DNA of 64,000 bases, taken from Schoenoplectus triqueter (taxonomy: Eukaryota; Streptophyta; Magnoliopsida; Poales; Cyperaceae). The notes beneath the pieces were generated by a model, which was not told where the DNA came from, did not search any database, and saw only the letters and a list, made by a program, of their open reading frames with translations. Position 1 is the first letter of the stretch. Each line of letters begins with the position of its first letter. Position numbers and translations under genes: made by a program. Location: assembly GCA_964058805.1 (NCBI GenBank), contig CAXKVV010000022.1:1-64000 (forward strand). The letters run 5' to 3'. Below are positions 49,511 to 61,595 of this stretch, piece by piece.

Positions 49511-50215
49511 TTCATGAATTGGCCAAGTGCTTCAGATTCATAATCTAGAAGATCAGTGAGATATGAATGCGAGCTAAGTTCGCCAAATCTTCTGAGTTAC
49601 CAACCCTCAACACCAACTGACACAACGCTTCAAGCTTGGTTTTGTGTAATTGGATAGGTAATGTCGCCTTGTATAAAAAAGACACACTTAGATTTATGAA
49701 CTGGCTCAGTGCTTCAGATTCATAATCTAGAAGATCAGTAAGACGTGTGTGCGAGTTAAGATCGCTAGTCTTCTGATTCACCAACCTTAAGGTTAGTTAG
49801 CATAGGCTTCAGGCTTAGCTTTGTGTGATTGGATGGGTAACGTCACCCTATATCAAAAGGACACACCTAAGTTCGTGAATTGACTTAGTGTTTCAGATTT
49901 ATAATCTAGAAGATCAGTAAAATATGCATGCGAGTTAAGTTCGCTAATCTTCTGATTCACCGACCTCAATACCAGGTGGCATATAGCTTCAAGTTAGGTT
50001 TTATGTGATTGGATGGGTAAATATCGCCCTATATCAAAAGGACATGCCTAAGTTAATGAATTGGCTCAGTGCTTCATATTCATAATCTAGAAGATCAGTG
50101 AGACGTGCAAGTGAGTTAAGTTCGCTAGTCTACTGATATATCAATTTTAAGATCGACTCATGAGAGTAGTTCGATTTTACATAATTAGTTGGGTGTCAAC
50201 TACCCTATAAAGGCC
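49511..50215. repeat. about 180-bp tandem repeat, four copies
   Basis: TAATCTAGAAGATCAG begins at 49541, 49723, 49902 and 50083 (intervals 182, 179, 181). Each unit also has GAATTGGCTCAGTGCTTCAG, GTTAAGTTCGCTAATCTTCT and GTGATTGGATGGGTAA. Related single copies with CTCAATGTTAAA and a GGCTCAGCGTTTCAGGTTTG phrase occur at 45690-45740, 46125-46200 and 49450-49510. Confidence 0.93.
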
Positions 50216-50491
50216 CACGGTATAGGTTTTGAACTATCAAACTCATAACTCTTTAACCTGACTCATTTAATTCATCACACCACATCCCGTATCATAAACA
50301 TCGTTAAAATTAATTAATCACTTATGTCTGCTTAGCCATAGTATTTGCCTCTCCTTTTTGAGATCCAGAGGTGCCTCAAGGTTAGTAGCCCAGGGTAATT
50401 AACGGTGGGGGTTTGCGCCCATCGAAATCTTAAACGACCCACAACCTCTAAAATCCCATAAATATGCATTTCATAATCATAATACACCCTA
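50216..50491. other. linker between the 180-bp repeat and the satellite flank
   Basis: Unique-looking sequence with no gene. It corresponds in position to 46200-46290 in copy A. Confidence 0.5.
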
Positions 50492-50573
50492 AATGCACGC
50501 TTAGAGGGATCACTGTGTCCTTCTTCTGTGGCCCATCGCCCGAGCGGTAAGGCGCGTGAAAAAGGGTCGCACA
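50492..50573 (+). repeat. conserved pre-satellite flank, copy B
   Basis: Partner of 46290-46378; GTGTCCTTCTTCTG starts at 50515 and AAAGGGTCGCACA ends at 50573, three bases before the array. Confidence 0.88.
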
Positions 50574-50575
50574 GT

Positions 50576-53009
50576 AACACCGAAAATGAGTCTGGCAGCG
50601 CAAAATATGAAAATTGGACCCGGCGCCCTCGGTACCGCCCAAAATGAGTCCGGGAGCGTAAAATATGAATATTGAACCCGGAGCTCTCGGTACTGCCGAA
50701 AATGAGTCTAAGAGCTCAAAACATGGAAATTAGACCAGGTGCCCTCAGTACCGTCGAAAATAAATTAGTGAGCGCAAAATATGAAAACTAGACCCAACGC
50801 GCTCCGTACCGCCGAAAATAAGTGCAAGAGTGTCGAACAAGAAAACTAGACTCGGCGCGCATGGCACTGCCCAAAATGAGTCTGAAAGTGTTAAACATCA
50901 AAACTGGACTCGGTGCCCTCTGTATATCGCCCAAAATGAGTCTAAGAGCACAAAACTTGTAAATTAGACCGAATGCCCTCGGTACCGACGAAAACGAGTC
51001 TGACGGCGCAAAACATGAAAATTGGACCCGACGCCCTCGGTATTGTCCAAAATGAATCCGGGAGCACAAAACAAGAAATAAGATCGAGTGCCCTCGGTAT
51101 AGCCGGAAATGAGTCACGGTGCACAAAACATGAAAAGTGGACCCGACGCCCAAGGTACCGCCCAAAATGAGTTATGGATCGCAAAACGTGAAAGATGGAC
51201 CCGACATTCTTGGTACTACCAGAAATGAGTCTGAGAGAGCAAAATATGAAAATTGGACCCAACACCCTCGATACCGTCGAAAATGAGTCCAGAAGCGCAA
51301 AACGTGAAAACTGTACCTGGCGCCTCGGTTCCGCCCAAAGCGTGTCCGCGAGCGTAAAACATGAAAACTTGACTCGACGCCCTCGGTACCATTGAAAATG
51401 AATCTGAGTGCGCAAAACATGCAAATTGGACACGCTGCACTCGGTACCGTCGGTACCGCTGAAAACTAGTCCTACGGCGCAAAACATGAAAATTGAACTC
51501 GACGCCCTCGGTACCACCGAAAATGAGTCCAGGATAAAAAAACATAAAATTAGACCTGACACCCTCGGTATCGTTGAAAATGATTCCAAGAGTGTAAAAC
51601 ATGAAAACTGGACCCGACACCCACGATACCACCCATAACGTGTCCGGTAGTGTAAAATATGAATACTAGACCCGACGCGCTCGGCATCACCGAAAATGAG
51701 TGCAGGAGCGCAAAACAAGAAAAACTAAGCTTAACGCCCTCAATACCGCCGAACATGAGTCCTTGAGCGCAAAACATAAAAACAGGACCCTTCGCTATCT
51801 GTACCGCCAAAAACGAAATCGGCAGCGCAAAACATGAAAATTGGACACAGCGCCCTCAATATTACTGAAAATGTGTCTGACGTCGCAAGACATGAAAACT
51901 GGACCTGGTGCCCTCGGTAGCGCCTAAAATGAGTCCGGGAGCATAAAAAATGAAAATTAGACCTGACGCCCTCAGTACCACCAAAAATGAGTCCAAAATC
52001 GCAAAACATCAGAACTGGACTCGACGCCCTCGGTATCGGCCAAAATGAGTTCGGGAGCATAAAATATGAAGATTGGACCCAACGCCATCGGTACCAACGA
52101 AAATGATTGCGGCAGCGCAAAGCATGAAAATAGGACCCAACGCCCTCAGTTCCACCCAAAGCAAGTTCGGGAGCGCAAAATATGAAAATTAGATTAGGTG
52201 CCCTTAATATCGCTGAAAACTAGTCCGGGAGCGCAAAACATGAAAATTGGACCCGCCGCACTCGCTACCACCGAAAACGAGTCTGGTGGTGCAAAACATG
52301 AAAATTTTACTCAACGCCCTCAGTACCGTCGAAAATAAGTCCGAGGACGCTAAACATGAAAATTGGACGAGGCGCCCTCAGTACCACCCAAAATGAGTTC
52401 AGGAGCGTAAAATATGAAAATTAGACCCGACGCGCTCGGGACCGCCCAAAACGAGTGTGGGATCGCAAAAAAAATGAAAATTAGACCTGATGCCCAACGT
52501 ACAACTGAAAATGAGTCTGGGATCGCAAAACAAGAAAATTGGACCAGACGCCCTCAGTACCGCCCAATACGAGTTCGGGAGCGCAAAATATGAAAACTAG
52601 ACCAGGCGCCCTCGATTCCACCCAAAATGAGTCCGGGAGCGCAAAACGTGATATGTGAACCTAATGACTCGGTTCCGCTGAAAATGAGTTCGAAAGTGCA
52701 AAACTTGAAAACTAGACCTGACGCCCTCGGTACCGCCGATAATAATTTCGGGAGCGCAAAACTTAAAAACTAGACTCGGCACTCTCGGTACCACCGAAAA
52801 TAACTTCGGTAGCGTAAAATAAGAAAACTGGACCCGACACATTCGATACTGCTCAAAAAGAGTCCGAGAGCTCAAAATATGAATACTGGACCCTACGTGC
52901 TCGGCATCACCGAAAATGAGGACGGGAGCGCAAAATAAGAAAACTAGGCCTAGCGTCCTCAATACCAACGAACATGAGTCCGAGAGCACAAAATATGAAA
53001 ATAGGAACA
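50576..53009 (-). repeat. 58-bp KpnI satellite, second array, about 42 units, inverted
   Basis: Same unit as 1-6509 in the opposite orientation: CCCTCGGTACCGCCGAAAAT, GAGTCCGGGAGCGCAAAACA, TGAAAATTGGACCCGACG. It is more diverged than the first array, with many units lacking an intact GGTACC, and a few irregular units. Open frames on the minus strand (for example 50942-51718) are repeat read-through and resemble in residue pattern (FMFCAP, RFHVLRS-like) the frames of the first array. The right edge passes directly into a different satellite. Confidence 0.96.
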
Positions 53010-53012
53010 TAT

Positions 53013-54745
53013 GATTTCGTAGAAATTAATATAATGACTCCTAATTATGTCTATTAATATAATGACTCCTAATTTTGCACAAGACATAAGTAAGATGCAT
53101 TAAAAATAACGGTTTAAACAAGTTGTTTGTGTTTTTTTTTAAATTTTGGCAGCATAATTTTATACAAATTAATATAATTACTCCTAATTATGCCTATTAT
53201 AAATTGTTCAATTAACATTACAATATGAATATCCAACGACACTAATTTTTCATAAAATATAAGTAAGATATATTAGAAACTGTTGTTTAAACAAATTATT
53301 TAAGATTTTCAATATTTTTTGAATCATAACTACACATAATTTAATGAAAAATAATATAATTACTTATTAATTAATATAATTACTCCTAAATATTCTTATT
53401 ATAAGATTTTCTAATTAAAACTTTGATATGAATATTCTACAACACTAATTTTGCATAAAACATAAGTAAGATGTATTAGAAACTGTTATTTAAACAAGTT
53501 GATTGAGTTTTTTCAGAATTTTTGGCCTCATAACTACATATAATTTCATGAAAATTAGTTGAATTACACCTAATTATGCCTATTATAAATTTGTCCAGTT
53601 AAAACTTTGATATAAATATTTTATAACGCTAATATTGCACAAAACATAAGTAAGATGCATTAAAAATTATTGTTTAAACAAATTATTTGGCTTTATGAAT
53701 TTTTTGTCGCATAACAACACATTATTTGGTGAAAATTAATATAATTACTCTTAATTATGTCTATTATAAGATTATTTAATTAACACTTCAAAAATAATAT
53801 TTTAAGACACTATTTTTCATCAAAACATAAGTAAGATGCATTAGAAACTGGTATTTAAAAATGTTCACTTTTTCAACATTTCTGGCCTCATAACTTTTCG
53901 TAAAAATTAATATAATTACTCTAAATTATGCTTATTAAAATATTAGCCAATTAACATTTCGATATGAATATTCTTCGACACTAATTTTTCACAAGTACAA
54001 GGCATTACAAAATAGTCGTTTAGACAAGTTATTTGTGTGTTTTCAAAATTTTTGGGCGCTTAAGTACCTATAATTTCATAAAAATTAATATAATTACTGC
54101 TAATTATGCCTATTATAGGATTATCTAATTAACACTTCAATATGAATATCCTACGATACTAATTTTTAATAAAATATAAGTAAGATATAATAGAAACTGC
54201 AGTTTAAACAAGTTGTTTAAAATTTTTAATATTTTTTTTACTCATAACTCCACATAATTTCGTAAAAATTAAAATAATTACTCCTAATTATACCTATTAG
54301 AAGATTATTCAATTAACACTTTGAAATGAACATCGTACGACATAAATTTTACATAAAACACAAATAAGACGCAATAAAACTAATCGTTTAAATAAATTGT
54401 TTGAGTTTTTGAAAATTGGTGGCCGCATAACTATATCTAATTTCATTAATATTAATATAATTACTCCTAATTATATTTATTATTTAATTGTATAATTAAA
54501 ATATAGATATGAATATTCTATGACGTTAATTTTACACAAAATATAAGTAAGATGCATTATAAACTGTTGCTTAAACAAGTTGTTTAAGATTATTTTTGCA
54601 ACAAAACTACGCATAATTTCGAGCGAATTAATATAATTACTCCTAACTAATAAAATTGTCAATTTAACACCTCGATATGAGTATCGTAGGATACTAATTT
54701 TTGATATGACATAAGTAAGATACATTAGAAATTACTGTTTAAGCA
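53013..54745. repeat. 183-bp AT-rich satellite, about ten units
   Basis: AAGTAAGATGCATTA anchors lie at 53088, 53271, 53464, 53648, 53829, about 53993, 54178, 54362, 54545 and 54713, mostly 181-193 bp apart. Each unit also has AATATAATTACTCCTAATTA, ATGCCTATTATAAGATT and AAACTGTTGTTTAAACAAGT. The unit length is in the range of nucleosome-sized plant satellites. It lies between the end of the 58-bp array and TTTACCCTTGAA (54753), which directly follows the 58-bp units in copy A, so it appears inserted or grown within the element. Confidence 0.93.
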
Positions 54746-56640
54746 AAAAAAATTTACCCTTGAATGGTATGAAGAAAAATCAAGATCAAACCCTCAAATC
54801 AAACCCTAAGAAATGAAGCAGTACAATTCCAGTACAACCAACATAATTATGTAATATTATATATTAATTAATTTCTCCGTAGGCCCCACCGGAGACCAAA
54901 CAGTCTGTTACTACCGGCCTTACCAAAATATTCAAGTGCAGATAGCACTGAGATTTATGGTTTGTTTCGATAGGACTTTATTTGCAATTCATAATATTAG
55001 AATTGTTTGCATACATTTCATTTGTATGTTGTTAATCAAATTACTTAAGAAATAAAAATAGATTAAATATGATAGATAATCTTGTTTCTAAACTCGATAG
55101 AATTAGTAAAACATTAATAAAGTTTAAATAATATCTTTAATTATATTATAGAACTAAATATTATTAATTAATCTTTAAATATATAATTAAATTGTAATAA
55201 AAATATTTACTAAATATTTATTAAAATAATTAGCTTTGAAAATATATAATATAAATTAAAGTGATATAAGTTATATTTAACGGGTTTAATATCTTATTTA
55301 ACACACTATTAATGTAAATTAGCACTGAGAATTTAGAAATAAATCTAGAAATAATAAATTTTATAAAAATTCAAATTTAAGTTATAAGTTATTAAACATA
55401 ATAGTTAAGAACCCAATATGATTTAAAAGTGATAGTAAACTAAGTGCATAATTTAAAAGTGTTTATTAAATAATGGTATGTGTTGAGTGACGTCAGGCCA
55501 GATTGGTCTAGGCCGGTGTATCTTCGAATATATGATAGGGATCAAGTTGTTGTTTGGCTTATAGCCTGTAACTGCTTTCTATTATCGCCTTTAAGAAACA
55601 CCATTTGTTCATCGAAGACATCACTTGATGGTTTCAGGGACTAGTATTTTCATATTTCCCATCTCCCTCCATTTCTTTTGTATCCATATTTTATTTGTTA
55701 CGAGCGGTAGTTGACTTGACTGCATTGTGAGGCGTGCCATTCTTTTGAGACCAAGGAGCAATGCCAGCTAACCCTCTAACATCATCGTCAATACTCGATA
55801 CCGAGCGGTGAGTCGGGCACTGCTCATGAGGTGTCCCGAATTAAATACATTGCACATGAATAGTCTCCTTTTTTTCAGATTATTAGGCATATGACAAGTC
55901 GAGCCGTTATTTTATTTTTATTTATTATTGTTTACCCCGCAAAATATTTTCTGAACATGAAGGGAGGGAAGAGTGGATCTTTGATAAGTTTATGACTTAT
56001 AATGAATGATATTCATGTGTCATCCAGAAAAATGAAAGGCTAATTCTAAATTATGGGGTATGTCAAAAAAAAAGAGAGAAAGATAGAATTCGGAATACAA
56101 AAGAGGAATGCTCAATTTAAATGTTTAATCAATTAAATATTTAAATTCATTAAAATGCTAAAAAAACCTAAAAAAGACCTAGAAGCCTATACCTAATGTT
56201 CTAAAGCCTACAAACTCGAATATTATGAGAAATAACTTTCTCATAAAAATATTAGGATATTTTTCAGAAAAATGATGAAAAAAATAGTGAGTTTGGAAAT
56301 CACCCAATCCAATTAAATGAGGTTTTAGATTTATTTAAAGGCTAATATCAGAGTTTAATGGTAAACAAAGAATTACCATAAGATTTAGCATATTTTTATG
56401 AATTTTTGAGCATATTTTGAGAATTTTTGGGTAAAGAAATGATGTAAATTAATTCAAGAAAAAACTCAAAGTTAGTTGGAATCGAGCTTTGATTTTTTTT
56501 TTCCTTCAGCTCATAGACATCCCAAATGATTTCCATCAGCTCATTTAATAGACAGCTTAAATGAAATTCATGGCCCGAATACATTTGCGGCCTTAATTTT
56601 TTTTTTTGAAGAGAGTAAGCCGAAGTTCATGGCCTGGAAT
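54746..56640. other. AT-rich DNA, no gene recognised
   Basis: Begins with TTTACCCTTGAA shared with 46576. 54850-55450 is AT-rich. 55480-55860 is less AT-rich, without recognisable frames or repeats. Confidence 0.5.
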
Positions 56641-57934
56641 TCACGACCTGGATGTAATCCCAGATTTGGCTGACGCTCTTAATATAAAAGAGGGATTGAT
56701 ACATGTACCTGGTTCATGAAGGGGCTCTCTTTGAATGTGGGGTCGATTGCATCTTAGTGCATGAGAAACAAATTTAGCCACGGATACAGACGTATTCAAA
56801 ATAGTCCTCTCCTTCTCCTTCCTAGCTTTGTCGTCTTCCCCGTGTGATGTCAGTATCGGAGGAACTGTTTCATGTTTTCGACGTTTGCGAGGCATGATCT
56901 CTACAGATGATCACTGAAAAAGAAGTAAAAAAATATCAAATGTGGTATTAACGAGAACCGAAATAACGATCAGAGAAAAAGAAAGAAATGAATCAGAATA
57001 GTAAGGGCTTACTTCAGTAAAAGGAGATAAGTCTAGCGATTCAATTGAATATTGTTGGATGTTGTCTAGGTGTGAATAACACGAAAAACATTCAAAAGGT
57101 GGAAATAGGGATCAATTGAGCATGTTTCATAGGACAAGATGGGAATAAGATGAAAAATAGACAGAAACAAAGAACAAAGCTCATTCAATTAACTGGGTTC
57201 TATGAAATTGGAAGTGTTTTTGTATATAAATGTTGAAATTGAGGGTAGTAGATTGTTTGATTGACAGATCTAAACTCGAGATATTATTGGATAAGAAGGA
57301 AGTTTGGCTTGGTGAAAAAGAGTAAGAATCCAATTGTAAAAATTACAAGGTCACTCAATGACATTTAAAGCACTATGAATCACGAGAGGGATATTGAAAT
57401 GATTAGATTGATGTATCAGGAGAACTAGAATGGCTAGGCGCTGTAAAATCTTTTAATAAAGTGAAAATGCTTGTTATATTAACCTGATAAAAAGTAAAGT
57501 GGGTTAATAGGTTGAATATAGAGGTATGCATACCTATACTCGTCCCATTAATGCCACATGTCACAAACCTATTAATCCCAACGTTATAGGAGAATCTTTG
57601 TTAGAATGCATTGAATGCACCTGGTATAGAAAACTATGCAGAAGTGTCCAAAGTTAGTTATTTGGAGTAAAACCTGGCGTAGAGAGCAAGAAGTAGTGAC
57701 ATGCTGAAATGGTGCAGCTGCATTTTTTAGATGCCCTCGACAAGGTTGATATCCAGACCCTCCAAATGAATTAAGAAATGCTTGATGGGCGCCAAGTCAA
57801 CAATCTGAGGGAATAGAGAGTTAACCAATCAGGTGAAAGAGTTAAGATGGTGGCATGAGCGATTTTCAAACAAACACAGTGAAGTTAAATCTCATCCACC
57901 CAATCAAGCCATGATATAATCTCACACTGCCACA
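56641..57934 (+). mobile_element. upstream part of LTR-like module, copy C, with antisense frame
   Basis: Holds the minus-strand frame 56895-56641 (basic start MPRKRRKHE), analogous in position and design to 43036-42886, and ends in CTGCCACATTAGC, the phrase that in copy A (43757) precedes the TATA box. In this copy the phrase is split by the insertion at 57940-61590 and resumes at 61591. Sequence similarity to copy A before the phrase is weak. Confidence 0.4.
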
Positions 57935-57939
57935 TTAGC
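57935..57939 (+). repeat. target-site duplication TTAGC, left
   Basis: TTAGC directly before the insertion; an identical TTAGC follows it at 61591-61595. The uninterrupted relative at 43757 reads CCACATTAGCAATCCGAG with a single TTAGC. Confidence 0.85.
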
Positions 57940-60900
57940 TGTTAAACCGTGAAATTTAATTAAGAAATAATTATAATTAAGATAAAAAATAAATTAATTT
58001 AATATAAATTAGTAAATAACATAAATCCACAATATAAATATAAATCAAAGAATTTATCTAAGAATCAAACGAATAATCAAATTAATAATCGCTTAAAATA
58101 AGAATCAAACGAATAATCGCTTAAAATAAATCAAATTAAGTCAAAGAATTTAATTTGTTAAATAAATATAATCGGAACATTAATAACGGGGTCTGGATTT
58201 AACCCTATTGGGATTTAACAAGAAATATAAATGATTTACAATAACGAAATATTGAAATTTCCTAAACTTATTCACCAGAAATGAGTAGAAATATGATTGC
58301 CACACCAAAAGTCACAAAATCCCGACCACAAAGGATCCCAATGCCCCTTTCATACTCTCTCTCTCTCTCATTTATTACCCACTATCTCTCATCTCTTCTC
58401 TCACCCTCTCTCCCTTCATTAAAAACCTTACCCACTCCCACACTCTTTTCTGCCCTCTCTCTCCTAGGCATTTAATGCCCTCCCCAATCTCTTTCTCTCG
58501 AGCGACACTCTCCTTCCTCCTGTCCCGTCCCTTGCGATTTTCTTTTTCCTTCCTCTCCTGTCGCCTCTCCCCCTTTTCCCTGGTTTTCTACGACACCGCC
58601 CCGGGCTAGTTTTTCTCCCCCGGTTTCCTTCCCCTCTGGAAAACCCCTCTCCGAGCCAACTTGCACTCATTTACCCTGTAAGGGGTCTTGTCGCCCGAAC
58701 ACTAAGGATCTGCCCTTCCGCCACCCTAACTGCCCTACTCCCTGTCATTTTTCTATTTGGACCGTTGTTTGGATTTATCATCTCGCACCCCCCTCCTGCT
58801 ATAAAACCTCGCTCCTAGGTGACTCCCTCTTCCTGGCTCGCTGGTTTTCTCAAGTGCTGAGACTTAGCCTCTAATACTGATAAGAACTGATCTATACTGT
58901 GTAAGGCAATCCGGGTTTGTTGTTTGAGAAAGAGGGAGGAGACCGGATTAGAGGTGGTGACCCCAAACCCTTTGCTGCCTCGGTTTATGCCTTCTATTTC
59001 GCTGCATGCTGGCACACTTGCTAACTGGTAAATCCTAACCCGATTTTTCTTTTATGGTTGTGTGTTGTTTGCTTGTTGGATTGTGCATGCTTGGGTTATG
59101 ATTTGTTTCGTTTGGGTTGAGGTTGTGCTGGCACTGTCCCCTTGCCTCTTTCTTGTGCCACTGTTCTCTCTGGCCCCTATATTATGCCTTGGTACACTGG
59201 TACCAACTGGTACCAGTGATGTGAGGCTACCCCCTCCTCTTTTCTCTCACTATTGTCTGCTGGCTAGCTGACTAGTATGCTATGATTTTTGTGTTCTGTT
59301 AGTTCCTTGTGGTATGGTATGTTATTTTAACTGGTGCATTTGGTTTCTCTGAACTGCTATACCCTGCTCTGTTGATTGCTTGAGTCTACATGCTGGTAAA
59401 AATCTGAGACCCGAGAATTTGCTTGTTCTGTGATGTGTCTTTATTCTGGTATTGATGCTGGTATGGCCTGAGTGATTGTACAGTCCCTTGCCTATTGCTT
59501 GTTTTGCATTAGTCTGGTTATTTGTGCTAATTGGTTCTGATTTGATCTGTTGAATACTGGTTCTATCATAAGACTGGTACCAAGTGTTGTTGGTTTGCTG
59601 GTATCAGCCAAACCCTTGTTATCGGTTGTCCCTGTTGAAATCGGATGGTAATTACTGGTTAACTGTGGGGTTGGGCTGAGGTTCTGATATGGTTTGATTA
59701 TTGATCCTTATAGCATGGACCAGATCTCTATATGTATCCTTGGGTTCTATTTTCTGGCCTTGATGTTTGTGCTCTGGATCTGTTGTCTGGATTGGTTGTG
59801 GGAGTTGAACTCTTTATTGTGGGCTGTTGTACCCTAGCTTTGTGCTGGTTCACCATCCGTGCTTGTTGAACTATCCCTCTACCCTTGTGGCTGAGTTAGG
59901 TTGTTGCCTTAATAGACTTGTTGTCTGTGCTGGTTAATATGTGATATTTTGTTGCCTTGTGTTATGTTACCTTTCTTGTTGTATCTGTCAATTTTGTGCT
60001 ATGGGATTTTGGTTGTTGGACTAAGGATAAATGGGCCCAAGATTTAGCATTTAGAAAATTGGATTAGGGATTGTGCCCGAACTAGATAATACGGACTTGT
60101 AAGACATTTAAAAATCATATTGGGCCGACTAATGAATTGTACTTAATTAAAACATAACTATGGATTAGGATTAAATTAAAATGGCCCAGTATTTAAAAGT
60201 CTCAAGAAAATAAAAAAGGATTTAATTAAAACACCAACACATTTAAATAAATAAAAATGCTTAATTTAAATTTAAGTTCAATTGAATTTAATTTCCTTCA
60301 TTAATTGTTATTTTTATTTTTATTCTAGTTTTATATAATATATTTTATATTTTCTAATTAATGAAAATAATATTAAAATATGAAATGAGATATAATTAAA
60401 GAATATGATATAAATAATTAGGGGTTATAAAATAATAACTAAAGGATAATAATAATTTATAATATAAAATATATATTAATCAATTTCTCTATTTTAATAA
60501 TTGAATAACATTAATTAATATATATAAATACCTATTAATCAATTTCTCTATTTAATAATGGAATAATACTTATAAATATATAAATATATATATATATATA
60601 TATTAATCAATTTCTCTATTTTTTATAAGAACAATATTAATTATATAATATTATATATTAATTAATTTCTATATTTCTAAATAATTAATTATCCTAATTA
60701 TAATTAAATTAATTAATGGATAACATTAAGCTAACTTAATTAATCTAAATAAATTAAGTAAGTTACATTAATCAAAATGAATATAATCTCAAAATACGAA
60801 CACTAAATAATAATAATTATGATTCAGAGTCTGGTATACCCTGACCTACCCAGACCAAATGTGAATAGGATACTCGCCAATTTAATCTATTTTGACTTCA

Positions 60901-61590
60901 TAGGTTCTTGAAATTTATCTTGACGAGCCGACAAACGAGTACACTCAGGATGAGACGGCTGATGAGATCGTGAGCGTCACCGGAGACTAAGAAATTTGAC
61001 GCTACCGACTTGATCGAATTATTCTCAGGTACGGTTTTCTGGGATTTGATTTCTTTTCTTCAGAATTAGGAAATCGAACCGAAAATAAAATGTTTTTAAA
61101 ATAAATCTGAATTGCGGTGTTTTCTGACCAAACATGATTAGAGGCCTAAATATGACCTGTCAAATGCATCCGATAAATTGACCAGTATATTTGAGACATA
61201 CCTGCATTCGCATGATTAGAGCTCCATCGCATAATCGGATTGGAGCGAGTGCTAGGGATAGTCCTGCGCGATGACAGAGATGCTTTGCTGCATTTACACG
61301 TGAGCCGGGTAGTTGGATAGGATCCATCGGGTTTTGAGTTTTGTTTCTTTCTTTTGGGTTTCATTTGAGAGTTTTGCTGCCCATTCCGATGAAGCTAGCC
61401 CCGCCTATGCAGGCGTTGTATACTCTTTGTTCATTCTGGATTGTATGGTCATGTATTTATATTTATTATTATTTTATTTATTCTATGATTGTCTTATTTT
61501 ATTCATTTAGCCTTCGTACGCACGTCTCATCGTGCGTACGTGGCGGGATTAAGCACCCCTAATCCGATTTATTATTTCTTGGGTGTGACA
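57940..61590 (+). mobile_element. solo-LTR-like insertion, 3651 bp
   Basis: Begins TGTTAAACCGTGAAATTT and ends TTGGGTGTGACA, giving the TG...CA termini of an LTR. It is flanked by a perfect 5-bp duplication (TTAGC). Inside: a pyrimidine-rich stretch with CTCTCTCTCTC (58360-58500), a TATA box CTATAAAACC at 58799, a T/G-rich region to 60000, AT-rich DNA, and a GC-richer 3' part (60900-61560). No direct repeat of its own ends, no gag or pol. A single long LTR left by recombination is the simplest reading. LTRs of this size are known in Tekay- and Ogre/Tat-type plant elements. Confidence 0.8.
60460..60690. repeat. about 60-bp tandem repeat inside the long LTR
   Basis: CAATTTCTCTATTT begins at 60481, 60540 and 60608, with a fourth, weaker copy (TAATTTCTATATTT) near 60663. 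The spacers are TA-rich, including (TA)n at 60587-60602. Confidence 0.85.
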
Positions 61591-61595
61591 TTAGC
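61591..61595 (+). repeat. target-site duplication TTAGC, right
   Basis: Right copy of the 5-bp duplication flanking the long LTR insertion. Confidence 0.85.

Noticed and set aside
50942..51718. 258-codon minus frame and neighbours in the second array
   Set aside because: Same satellite read-through in a more diverged array.
58464..58670. Two overlapping arginine/glycine-rich minus frames in the long LTR
   Set aside because: Arise from the pyrimidine-rich U3-like region of the LTR; no conserved motif.
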